A stretch of 7,398 nucleotides of DNA from Desulfovibrionaceae bacterium (GTDB lineage Bacteria; Desulfobacterota; Desulfovibrionia; Desulfovibrionales; Desulfovibrionaceae). A program made the translations under genes and the position numbers. The notes beneath the pieces were generated by a model. It did not search any database. It worked only from the letters and a program-made list of their open reading frames with translations, and was not told where the DNA came from. This document shows positions 1 through 7,165 of the stretch, piece by piece (position 1 is the stretch's first letter; every line of letters starts with the position of its first letter). The stretch lies in the NCBI GenBank assembly GCA_030539415.1, contig JAUNSE010000094.1, positions 1 through 7,398 of the forward strand. Reading direction: 5' to 3'.

Positions 1-1
1 C

Positions 2-313
2 GTGCAGAAGTACCTGACGAAGCTTGACGACGGCATCCCCCTGAACATGGTGCTGACCCTGTCGCTCTTTCTCGCCCTTGCCGAGGCCCTGGACAAGGGG
101 CACAGCTCCGTGGTCACGGACGCCCGCTTCATGAGGCAGGGGCGGAAGCTTGCGCTCAGCGTGAACTGCACGCAGGCTGCGCCTCTGGAAAAATCCAGGG
201 TGCAGCGCTGCGAGGAGCGCATGCAGGCGCAGTTCGGGCAGTCCGCCGCGCTTGTCTTTCACGAGCCGCCGCAGCGTCACCTTGCCGCGTGCCAGGAAGG
301 GCGCGCAGTCTGA
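2..313 (+). CDS. Ppx/GppA-family phosphatase, C-terminal fragment (5' end outside window)
   Basis: This is the last 103 codons of a gene that begins left of the window; base 1 belongs to an earlier codon, and the GTG at 2 is simply an internal valine codon. The visible protein starts with a helical stretch containing LALAEALDKGH, followed by a beta-rich part (KLALSV) and a segment LEKSRVQRCEERMQAQFG. This order matches the C-terminal HD-like domain of exopolyphosphatase / guanosine pentaphosphate phosphohydrolase proteins, where a LADALDRSH-type helix precedes a short beta region and a final helix ending in FG. Family members hydrolyse polyphosphate or pppGpp in the cytoplasm. The catalytic N-terminal ASKHA domain is not in view, so the substrate cannot be decided. 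A terminator follows 35 bases after the stop. The family assignment rests on this tail alone; another HD-domain protein is possible. Confidence 0.7.
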   Translation: MQKYLTKLDDGIPLNMVLTLSLFLALAEALDKGHSSVVTDARFMRQGRKLALSVNCTQAAPLEKSRVQRCEERMQAQFGQSAALVFHEPPQRHLAACQEGRAV

Positions 314-348
314 CGGGAGCGCTGTTCCGGGCGTTTTTTCAGTGCATG

Positions 349-395
349 CGGACACGCGCGGTGTCTCTCCGGGAGGCTGCGCGCGTGTCCGTTTT
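349..395 (+). terminator. Rho-independent terminator of the Ppx/GppA-like gene
   Basis: The 12-base arm CGGACACGCGCG (349-360) is perfectly complementary to CGCGCGTGTCCG (380-391). The arms enclose a 19-nt loop, and TTTT follows directly (392-395), with a further pyrimidine-rich stretch after it. Part of the 5' arm can alternatively pair locally (GACAC at 351-355 with GTGTC at 361-365), but the long stem is much stronger. Its place just after the upstream stop codon and well before dnaK fits termination of the first gene. Confidence 0.75.
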
Positions 396-450
396 CCTGT
401 GTCTTTCCCGGGCTCGAGGGAGGTGTCCTGCCGGCAAAAGCCATAATTAT

Positions 451-464
451 GCAAAAATTTTTGC
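451..464. promoter_or_regulatory. Perfect 14-bp A/T palindrome upstream of dnaK
   Basis: GCAAAAATTTTTGC reads identically on both strands. It is preceded immediately by a second small perfect palindrome, ATAATTAT (443-450). Both lie in the only clearly AT-rich patch of the dnaK upstream region, about 10 bases before the candidate -35 element at 474. It could be a regulator-binding operator, an UP-element-like A/T tract or a bend. No CIRCE element is present at this or any nearby site. The palindrome is directly visible; its regulatory role is inferred. Confidence 0.4.
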
Positions 465-473
465 CTGCGGCTC

Positions 474-501
474 TGGACTAAGGAAAAGCCGATCTTACTA
501 T
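474..501 (+). promoter_or_regulatory. Candidate dnaK promoter
   Basis: TGGACT (474-479) and TACTAT (496-501) lie 16 bases apart and resemble sigma-70 -35 and -10 boxes, each matching 4 of 6 consensus positions. Read one base earlier, CTGGAC (473-478) also differs by one base from the CTTGAC -35 of alphaproteobacterial-type sigma-32 promoters, with CTATAA at 498-503. Heat-shock control therefore cannot be excluded, although the E. coli-type CCCCAT -10 is absent. A second possible -10, TAAAAT (551-556), matches 5 of 6 positions but has no convincing -35. Transcription from the first site would give a leader of roughly 95 bases. Confidence 0.35.
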
Positions 502-603
502 AAGGTCATGCCGGATCCGATGGAGATGAGAAACAACCTCGGCCGGTACATAAAATAGCTAATTTCTTGCATCTAGCATAAAGCTGTGGAGGCTGAAAAT
601 ACC

Positions 604-2514
<1,911 letters not shown>

Positions 2515-2533
2515 GCAAAGACATACCCCCCAG

Positions 2534-2582
2534 GTGCCGGGAGCCGCTGTCCCAAGGGACAACTGCTCCCGGCACTTTTTTT
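2534..2582 (+). terminator. Strong rho-independent terminator after dnaK
   Basis: GTGCCGGGAGC (2534-2544) pairs perfectly over 11 bases with GCTCCCGGCAC (2565-2575), and seven T residues follow directly (2576-2582). The 20-nt loop contains a second small stem, GTCC with GGAC, around CAAG. It begins 19 bases after the dnaK stop codon. This is a textbook intrinsic terminator and indicates that dnaK is not normally cotranscribed with the downstream lipoprotein gene. Confidence 0.93.
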
Positions 2583-2911
2583 CGGTCCGCCGCAAAGCCG
2601 TCCCGCTCTTTGCGGCATGGTCATGCCGCCTGTTCGCAAAGGTCATGTTCTTGCGCGCGGCCTGTTCGTGTACTAAAAAAGGGACTGGCCCATGCGCTGG
2701 CCGTTCTTCTGGCGGCAGAGAGGCTTTCCGGCACAAGACCGGAGGAGCGCTCCTGATATCCTGGCCGCCGCTCGGAGTCCTGTCCGCGAGCTGTCTGCCT
2801 TGCTGTGTTCGGACAGACGCCGGGCATCCACATACCATCAGTTCACCGTGCGGTGCGCCCGCATGTCCGGCCCATGGCCGGAAGAGAGCTACCTGCTGGA
2901 GGGGTCTAGCC
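2583..2911 (+). other. Gene-free region rich in inverted repeats upstream of the lipoprotein gene
   Basis: About 330 bases hold no supportable gene. Open frames that cross it are long only because stop codons are rare in GC-rich DNA. Structures visible are: a 9-bp hairpin GCCGCAAAG (2589-2597) / CTTTGCGGC (2608-2616); an overlapping inverted repeat GCGGCATG (2612-2619) / CATGCCGC (2622-2629), which shares bases with the first and so excludes it; a perfect 12-bp palindrome AGGAGCGCTCCT (2743-2754); a 7-bp stem CTGTCCG (2780-2786) / CGGACAG (2810-2816); and TCCGGCC (2866-2872) / GGCCGGA (2876-2882), about 15 bases before the ribosome binding site. GTACTAAAA at about 2670-2678 is a weak -10 candidate without a good -35. 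The region may be a structured leader or contain a small RNA; neither is proven. Confidence 0.4.
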
Positions 2912-4225
2912 GTGAGCAGCCTTCGAAAATTCGCGCGTCTTCTTCTTACCGTTTCTCTGATTCTTTCAATGGGCCTGCTCGCCGGCTGCGGCCTCAAGCT
3001 CTTTGACCAGAAGCAGCCGCAGGCCCCGGCCAGACCGCAACCTGCGCCCATCAAGGGGACAACCGTGGCGCTGGTGCTGCCGCGCAACACCGCTCCGCTG
3101 GCCAATGCCGTCATTGGCGGCGCGAGACTGGGGGAAACCGCCCAGAAAGGCACCAAGAATCCCGTGCGCGTGCGTGTCATCTATGCGGACGGCGCCTGGC
3201 TTCAGGAAATAGCCAAACTGCCCGAGCGCACCATCATAGGCGGCCCCATGACCCCTGCCGCCTATCAGCAGATGAAGGCTGCCGGCATCATGGACAAGAG
3301 GGTTGTCTTCGCCTTCCTGCCGCAGCTGCCTTCGGGTGACGAGGGACAGGTCGCCTGGCGGTTCTTCCCGAGCCAGGAGGATCAGACCGGAGCCGTGGCC
3401 AGCTTCTGCGTGGACGAGCTCGGCATCACCTCGATGGCCTCCTTCGGGCCGAACTCTGCCTTTGCCAATGCCATGACAGACCGCCTCGAACAGGCTCTGG
3501 CCGGAAAGGGTGTTGTGCTGCAGCGAATCACCGCAGACGGCGACCCCATGGCGTGGGGGCAGATCCTCAAGCCCTATGTCAATCCGACCACCAATGAGAG
3601 CAACGGCACTCTCCAGCCTCAGACGCCCTTTGAATCGGTTTTTCTGCCCGTCGCCTGGCGACGTCTGCAGTCCGTCAACACGGCTTTCGGCAGCAATGGC
3701 GAGGAACGCCTTGTCATGTTCGGCACCATGCTCTGGGATGACGCCAATACACGCGGCAATCAGAATGCTGACCGGTTTGTCCTGGCCGCCTGGCCGAGCC
3801 CCTTCCTGCGCGACCGAGCTCCGGCCACTCTGGCCAATTCCAATGTGGCCACTTTCTGGGGCGCTCTGGGGTACGACTTCACGCGCTTTGCCGCCCGTCT
3901 CGGGCTGAGCGGACGCCCCTCGTCCTCCGAAGTCACCGCGGCGGCGCGCCAGCTCTCCTCCATGAGTTTCTCCATGGCGCCTCTCTCCTATGATTCCAGC
4001 GGCATGGCCAGCCAGCAGCTCTACATGGTGCAGGCAGGCCAGGGCGGTCCCCAGCAGGCGAACGCCGGCAATATCAGGGCCGCCAGAGACGCTGCCGTGC
4101 AGAGGGTGGAAGAGCGCGCGACTTCGCCTTCCGCAGGCCAGCCCTCTCCTCAGAGCAGCGGCCCGATCATGCGCGCCAATCCCAACTCCTCCTACAGGCT
4201 CAGTCTGCCGGGTGCGATGCGCTAG
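2912..4225 (+). CDS. Outer-membrane lipoprotein with periplasmic-binding (LpoA/LivK-like) fold
   Basis: The gene encodes a 437-residue lipoprotein. The frame is open much further upstream, but GTG 2912 is chosen: GGAGGGG (2898-2904) sits 7 bases before it, and translation then begins with a type II signal peptide, with basic R5, K6 and R9, a Leu-rich core and lipobox L23-A24-G25-C26. Residue +2 is Gly, which does not signal inner-membrane retention, so outer-membrane anchoring is likely. A Pro/Gln-rich tether (about 33-47) leads to TTVALVLPRNTAPLANAVIGG (from about 50) and a later TIIGGPMTPAAY segment. Both are typical of type I periplasmic-binding domains in branched-chain amino-acid receptors and in penicillin-binding protein activators such as LpoA. 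The last 50 or so residues are Gln/Ser/Pro-rich and probably disordered. A role in regulating peptidoglycan synthesis is inferred from family naming; a ligand-binding or purely structural role is equally open. Confidence 0.8.
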   Translation: MSSLRKFARLLLTVSLILSMGLLAGCGLKLFDQKQPQAPARPQPAPIKGTTVALVLPRNTAPLANAVIGGARLGETAQKGTKNPVRVRVIYADGAWLQEIAKLPERTIIGGPMTPAAYQQMKAAGIMDKRVVFAFLPQLPSGDEGQVAWRFFPSQEDQTGAVASFCVDELGITSMASFGPNSAFANAMTDRLEQALAGKGVVLQRITADGDPMAWGQILKPYVNPTTNESNGTLQPQTPFESVFLPVAWRRLQSVNTAFGSNGEERLVMFGTMLWDDANTRGNQNADRFVLAAWPSPFLRDRAPATLANSNVATFWGALGYDFTRFAARLGLSGRPSSSEVTAAARQLSSMSFSMAPLSYDSSGMASQQLYMVQAGQGGPQQANAGNIRAARDAAVQRVEERATSPSAGQPSPQSSGPIMRANPNSSYRLSLPGAMR

Positions 4226-4266
4226 ACTGCGCTGTTGAAGCGGACAGGGCTTCTGCGCTAGACTGC
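4218..4266 (+). repeat. 13-bp direct repeat spanning the lipoprotein stop codon
   Basis: TGCGCTAGACTGC occurs exactly at 4218-4230 and again at 4254-4266, an offset of 36 bases. The first copy contains the TAG stop of the lipoprotein gene; the second lies wholly in the intergenic region and overlaps the possible -10 of a gatC promoter. The copies do not flank a recognisable mobile element. A small local duplication, or a deletion footprint, is the simplest reading. Confidence 0.6.
4235..4264 (+). promoter_or_regulatory. Possible promoter for gatCA
   Basis: TTGAAG (4235-4240) and TAGACT (4259-4264) are separated by 18 bases, and each matches 4 of 6 positions of the sigma-70 boxes. No terminator is visible between the lipoprotein gene and gatC, so gatCA may also be reached by read-through. 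A transcript from this site would carry a leader of about 125 bases, including the inverted repeat at 4286-4350. Confidence 0.25.
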
Positions 4267-4285
4267 AGGACAAGTTCAGTTACCC

Positions 4286-4350
4286 GGATGCCGGAAAAAA
4301 CGGTCGGCCGAGACGGAAAGCTCTCCCAGGCCGCGCTGCTTCCGGCATCC
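4286..4350. repeat. 11-bp inverted repeat upstream of gatC
   Basis: GGATGCCGGAA (4286-4296) is perfectly complementary to TTCCGGCATCC (4340-4350), with 43 bases between. No T-tract follows on the + strand, so it does not look like an intrinsic terminator for the lipoprotein gene. A short palindrome, CAGGCC-C-GGCCTG (4364-4376), follows, and the gatC ribosome binding site is about 35 bases downstream. It could fold as a leader structure in the gatCA mRNA; no function is assigned. Confidence 0.45.
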
Positions 4351-4396
4351 TCATACAGCCTGACAGGCCCGGCCTGCCAGTACCCAAGGAAAAATC

Positions 4397-4696
4397 ATGC
4401 CCCAGGACAAAGCGGCAATTACCAGAGAGGACGTGCTCCATCTGGCCCAGCTGGCCCGTCTCACTGTTGACGAGGCCGATGTGGAGCGCTTCGCGATTCA
4501 GCTGAGCGATATCGTCTCCTACATGGACGTGCTGAACAGTGTGGACACCACCGATGTGCCTCCCCTGTACACCCCGGCCGAGCATGTGCTGCAGTATCGC
4601 GAAGATGCGGCCGCCCATGTGCGCACCCGCGAACAGGTGCTGGCCAATGCCCCGGAAAAGACCGAAGATTACTTCGTTGTTCCGAGAATAGTCTAG
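4397..4696 (+). CDS. gatC: Asp/Glu-tRNA amidotransferase subunit GatC
   Basis: This is a 99-residue protein of typical GatC length (about 95-100). AAGGA (4386-4390) lies 6 bases before ATG 4397. Family features are visible in order: ITREDVLHLAQLARLTVDE near the N-terminus, a central helix ending in YMDVLNSVDTTDVPPL (about 42-57), and the conserved C-terminal NAPEKTEDYFVVPRIV. GatC wraps around GatA and stabilises the GatA-GatB interface in the cytoplasmic GatCAB complex, which amidates Glu-tRNA(Gln) and/or Asp-tRNA(Asn). It lies 22 bases upstream of gatA and almost certainly shares its transcript. Which tRNA is the physiological substrate cannot be told from this window. Confidence 0.95.
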   Translation: MPQDKAAITREDVLHLAQLARLTVDEADVERFAIQLSDIVSYMDVLNSVDTTDVPPLYTPAEHVLQYREDAAAHVRTREQVLANAPEKTEDYFVVPRIV

Positions 4697-4718
4697 TGTC
4701 CCGGAGAGGAGAAAATAC

Positions 4719-6182
4719 ATGGATGATCTGACACAGCTTTCTCTCTCCGAGGCGGCCAGGGGGCTGCAGGAGGGCAGCATTCACGCCGTGGACGCCACGG
4801 TCGCCTGCCTTGAGCGCATTGCGGCCACCGAAGACGACCTTGGCGCTCTGCTTTATCTTGATGCCGAAGGCGCCGTGGAGCAGGCCGAAAAGCTTGACGC
4901 CCAGGGCCCCGATACGGGCATGCCCCTGTGGGGCGTGCCGCTGACGCTCAAGGACGCACTGGTGACAAAGGACATGCCCACGACCTCTGGCTCGCGCATC
5001 CTCGAGGGCTTCAGGCCCATGTATGATGCCTATGCCGTGCAGCGTCTGCGCGAGGCCGGCGCCATCATTCTGGGCAAGAACAACTGCGACGAATTTGCCA
5101 TGGGCTCCACCACGGAGAATTCCGGCTACCAGGTCACGCGCAATCCGTGGGACACCGGCCGCGTGCCGGGCGGCTCCTCAGGCGGGTCTGCCTGCTCCGT
5201 GGCCGCGGGGCAGTGCTACGGCTCGCTGGGTTCCGACACCGGCGGCTCGATCCGGCAGCCCGCGGCCTTCTGCGGATGCGTGGGCATCAAGCCCACCTAC
5301 GGACGCGTCTCCCGCTACGGGCTCATTGCGTACGGCTCCTCTCTGGACCAGGTCGGCCCGCTTGCGCGCACGGTTGAAGACTGCGCCCGTCTGCTGTCGG
5401 TCATTGCCGGCTGGGATCAGCGCGACATGACCTGCGCGCCTGTCGCGGTGCCGGACTATCTGGCCGGTCTCAATCCGGCGGACCTCGCCGGCAGGACCGT
5501 CGGTCTGCCCAGGGAATATTTCGGCGAAGGCCTGTCGCAGGAAGTGCGCGCCGGCATAGACAAGGCCGTCGAGGCGCTCGGGGATCTCGGCGCAAAGGTA
5601 GTCGAAGTCAGCCTGCCGAGCACCGAGGCCGCCATAGCCGCCTACTACATTGTCGCCATGGCCGAAGCCAGCTCCAATCTGGCCCGCTTTGACGGCGTGC
5701 GCTACGGACACCGCACGCAGGACCCCAAGGACCTGCAGGAACTCTACAAGTTCTCCCGCAAGGAGGGCTTCGGCGAGGAGGTCAAGCGCCGCATCATGCT
5801 GGGCACCTTTGTGCTCTCGGCCGGATACTATGATGCCTATTACAAGAAGGCCGCCCAGGTGCGCCGCATCATCAGGGATGAGTTCATCGCGGCTCTCTCA
5901 AGCTGCGACTGCCTGCTGGCGCCTGTCTCGCCCATCACGGCCTGGCCCCTGAATTCGCATCAGCAGAATCCGCTCCAGGTCTTCCTCATGGACGCCTACA
6001 CCTGCCCCATCAACATGGCCGGCCTGCCCAGTCTGGCCATGCCGGCAGCCATGGGAGAGTCCGGTCTGCCCGTCGGCATGCAGCTCATAGGCAGGGCCTT
6101 TGACGAGGCGACGCTCTTCACCATCGGCAGCGCTCTTGAAAGGAGACTGCCGGCTCTGGGGAGGCCCGCCGCCTGCGCCTAG
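4719..6182 (+). CDS. gatA: Asp/Glu-tRNA amidotransferase subunit GatA (amidase)
   Basis: The gene encodes 487 residues, the usual GatA length. AGGAG (4707-4711) stands 7 bases before ATG 4719. This is an amidase-signature enzyme: it hydrolyses glutamine and supplies ammonia, through a channel to GatB, for converting Glu-tRNA(Gln) or Asp-tRNA(Asn) to the amide form. The Ser-cisSer-Lys triad is complete: K78 in LTLKD, S153 in GGSSGGSA and S177 in SDTGGSIRQPA. The serine spacing of 24 residues matches the family, and each position is one less than in S. aureus GatA. Further family marks are GKNNCDEFAMGSTTENS (about 119-135), GIKPTYGRVSRYGL (189-202) and the C-terminal GLPVGMQLIG (449-458). The partner gatB is not in the window, so the complex is encoded at split loci. 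No frameshift or missing residue is seen. Confidence 0.97.
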   Translation: MDDLTQLSLSEAARGLQEGSIHAVDATVACLERIAATEDDLGALLYLDAEGAVEQAEKLDAQGPDTGMPLWGVPLTLKDALVTKDMPTTSGSRILEGFRPMYDAYAVQRLREAGAIILGKNNCDEFAMGSTTENSGYQVTRNPWDTGRVPGGSSGGSACSVAAGQCYGSLGSDTGGSIRQPAAFCGCVGIKPTYGRVSRYGLIAYGSSLDQVGPLARTVEDCARLLSVIAGWDQRDMTCAPVAVPDYLAGLNPADLAGRTVGLPREYFGEGLSQEVRAGIDKAVEALGDLGAKVVEVSLPSTEAAIAAYYIVAMAEASSNLARFDGVRYGHRTQDPKDLQELYKFSRKEGFGEEVKRRIMLGTFVLSAGYYDAYYKKAAQVRRIIRDEFIAALSSCDCLLAPVSPITAWPLNSHQQNPLQVFLMDAYTCPINMAGLPSLAMPAAMGESGLPVGMQLIGRAFDEATLFTIGSALERRLPALGRPAACA

Positions 6183-6220
6183 CGCCCGGACATCCGAAAG
6201 GAAGCAGATGCTTTTCAGCC

Positions 6221-6260
6221 AGGGTCTCTGACCGCGAGGTCGGGGACCCTGTTCTGTTTG
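6221..6260 (+). terminator. Intrinsic terminator after gatA
   Basis: AGGGTCTCTGACC (6221-6233) pairs along its full 13 bases with GGTCGGGGACCCT (6238-6250); two of the pairs are G-U. The stem is capped by the 4-base loop GCGA, a GNRA tetraloop. The tail GTTCTGTTTG is only moderately T-rich. It starts 38 bases after the gatA stop and should end the gatCA transcript. Confidence 0.75.
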
Positions 6261-6306
6261 CCGGATTTCAGCCGCCTCGCTCGGGTCTCCGCTTCCGTCA
6301 GAGACA

Positions 6307-6326
6307 GGCGTCCGGCTCCGGACGCC
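6307..6326. repeat. 9-bp inverted repeat between gatA and the GlcG-like gene
   Basis: GGCGTCCGG (6307-6315) and CCGGACGCC (6318-6326) are perfect complements separated by CT. No T-tract follows on either strand, so it is not a terminator. As DNA it is an operator-like near-palindrome about 110 bases before the downstream gene; as RNA it would fold as an 8-bp stem with a GCTC loop. Confidence 0.45.
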
Positions 6327-6371
6327 GCATGAAAAACGTTCCGGGCGCGATTTATCTGGCGGAACATTGTT

Positions 6372-6400
6372 TTCTCTCATGCTGTGGTGTAGTGAGAGAA
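6372..6400. promoter_or_regulatory. Operator-like inverted repeat upstream of the GlcG-like gene
   Basis: TTCTCTCA (6372-6379) and TGAGAGAA (6393-6400) are perfect 8-bp inverted arms separated by 13 bases, so the arm centres are 21 bases apart, about two helical turns. The repeat ends 35 bases before the start codon and overlaps a weak possible promoter (TTGTTT at 6368-6373, with the -10 near 6391). The geometry suits a dimeric regulator, but a transcript hairpin is also possible. The controlling protein is unknown. Confidence 0.4.
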
Positions 6401-6435
6401 GCACTCATCCCGATTCTCTTGCAGGAGGTTCTGCC

Positions 6436-6945
6436 ATGCGTCGTCTCTTCTCCGCTCTTCTTCTTGCTCTTGTCCTTGCTCTGCCCGCTCATGCGGCGGT
6501 GGACGCGTCCAAGCTTCAGCTGCCGGGCGACCTCACCCAGGCGCAGGCCGAAGTCGTGCTGAAAGGAGCGCTGGCAAAAGCCGTGGAGCAGGGCGTGCCC
6601 ATGAACATTGCCGTGGTTGATGCCGGCAGCAATCTGAAGGCTTTCATCCGCATGGACGGCGCCTTCCTTGGCAGCATCGACGTGTCCATCGGCAAGGCGG
6701 AAACGGCGCGCCTGTTCAACATGTCCACTGCGGACCTGGGGGCGGCATCCCAGCCCGGCGGCGAACTCTTCGGCATACAGGTGACCAACGGGCGGCTCGT
6801 CATCTTCGGCGGCGGCGAACTGCTGCGTGATGCCGCAGGATGCATCATAGGCGCCATCGGCGTGAGCGGCGGGTCCGTTGCCGAGGACACCAATGTGGCC
6901 AGAGCCGGTGTGGCCGCCCTTGAGCAGTCGCACAAGGGCAAGTAG
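6436..6945 (+). CDS. Secreted GlcG/HbpS-family (DUF336) protein
   Basis: The gene encodes 169 residues. ATG 6436 is chosen over the in-frame ATG at 6367 because AGGAGG (6423-6428) lies 7 bases upstream and because the protein then begins with a Sec signal peptide: MRR, a Leu/Ala-rich core and a likely cleavage after A20 (AHA|AVD). The mature part is a single GlcG/HbpS-type domain with NIAVVDAGSNLKAFIRMDGA (about 57-76), GKAETARLF (86-94), GRLVIFGGG (119-127) and IGAIGVSGGSVAEDTNVA (138-155). Family members include the heme-binding extracellular sensor accessory HbpS and the glc-operon protein GlcG; many have no known function. Export to the periplasm or outside is a firm reading of the sequence. 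Heme or another tetrapyrrole or small ligand is a family-based guess. No glycolate genes are nearby, so the glc name is not applied. It appears monocistronic. Confidence 0.88.
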   Translation: MRRLFSALLLALVLALPAHAAVDASKLQLPGDLTQAQAEVVLKGALAKAVEQGVPMNIAVVDAGSNLKAFIRMDGAFLGSIDVSIGKAETARLFNMSTADLGAASQPGGELFGIQVTNGRLVIFGGGELLRDAAGCIIGAIGVSGGSVAEDTNVARAGVAALEQSHKGK

Positions 6946-6985
6946 GAATTTCCGCGCTGCCGGAGCATCCGGCAGAACAGTTTGT

Positions 6986-7018
6986 GAAGGACGGGTACCT
7001 GGAAAGGACCCGTCCTTC
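6986..7018 (+). terminator. Probable terminator after the GlcG-like gene
   Basis: GAAGGACGGGT (6986-6996) is perfectly complementary over 11 bases to ACCCGTCCTTC (7008-7018), with an 11-nt loop. The downstream tail (TGCTTCGTCTGCC) is pyrimidine-rich but has no run of T, so the hairpin is strong while the U-tract is weak. A smaller hairpin, CTGCCGG (6957-6963) / CCGGCAG (6969-6975), precedes it, 12 bases after the stop codon, and may help protect the 3' end of the message. Confidence 0.6.
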
Positions 7019-7070
7019 TGCTTCGTCTGCCGCCGGTCAGGGCGGTCTCAAATCCGAGGGAAAAAGGGAC

Positions 7071-7097
7071 TTGGAAAGAATTCCTCTTTGCGATAAA
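7071..7097 (+). promoter_or_regulatory. Weak candidate promoter for the cstA-like gene
   Basis: TTGGAA (7071-7076) and GATAAA (7092-7097) resemble -35 and -10 boxes, but the 15-base spacing is short. An A-run follows (to 7101). Between here and the start codon the sequence holds a small GC hairpin (CCGCC 7108-7112 / GGCGG 7121-7125) and GCTGCA (7125-7130) / TGCAGC (7142-7147), so the leader could be structured. No sigma-54 element with correct GG-N10-GC spacing is present. Confidence 0.25.
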
Positions 7098-7165
7098 AAA
7101 ACTCCCCCCGCCAAGCGGAGGGCGGCTGCATCAAATTTGTCTGCAGCTGCTGCAAGGAGTTTTGT

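Noticed and set aside
400..603. CIRCE operator or classical E. coli-type sigma-32 promoter upstream of dnaK
   Set aside because: No TTAGCACTC-N9-GAGTGCTAA pattern is present. CTTGCA at 566-571 has no CCCCAT-like box at the right distance and lies too close to the start codon.
2866..2890. SRP RNA-like CCGGAAGAGAGC sequence
   Set aside because: It resembles part of the conserved SRP RNA tip, but the required GGTCAGG partner and surrounding stem are missing.
2692..3006. 104-codon + strand open frame overlapping the lipoprotein start
   Set aside because: There is no ribosome binding site before ATG 2692, the composition is Arg/Ser-rich as is typical of out-of-frame GC-rich DNA, and it overlaps the well-supported signal peptide.
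2966..4273. 435-codon reverse-strand open frame opposite the lipoprotein gene
   Set aside because: It mirrors the GC-rich coding frame on the + strand, where the signal peptide and ribosome binding site support the real gene. Its product is unrecognisable and it has no upstream signals of its own.
6352..6933. 193-codon reverse-strand open frame opposite the GlcG-like gene
   Set aside because: It is the mirror of the + strand coding frame. The + strand gene has a strong ribosome binding site, a signal peptide and conserved family motifs.
7071..7091. Sigma-54 promoter upstream of the cstA-like gene
   Set aside because: A GG and a GC are present, but they are 15 rather than 10 bases apart and the surrounding consensus is absent.
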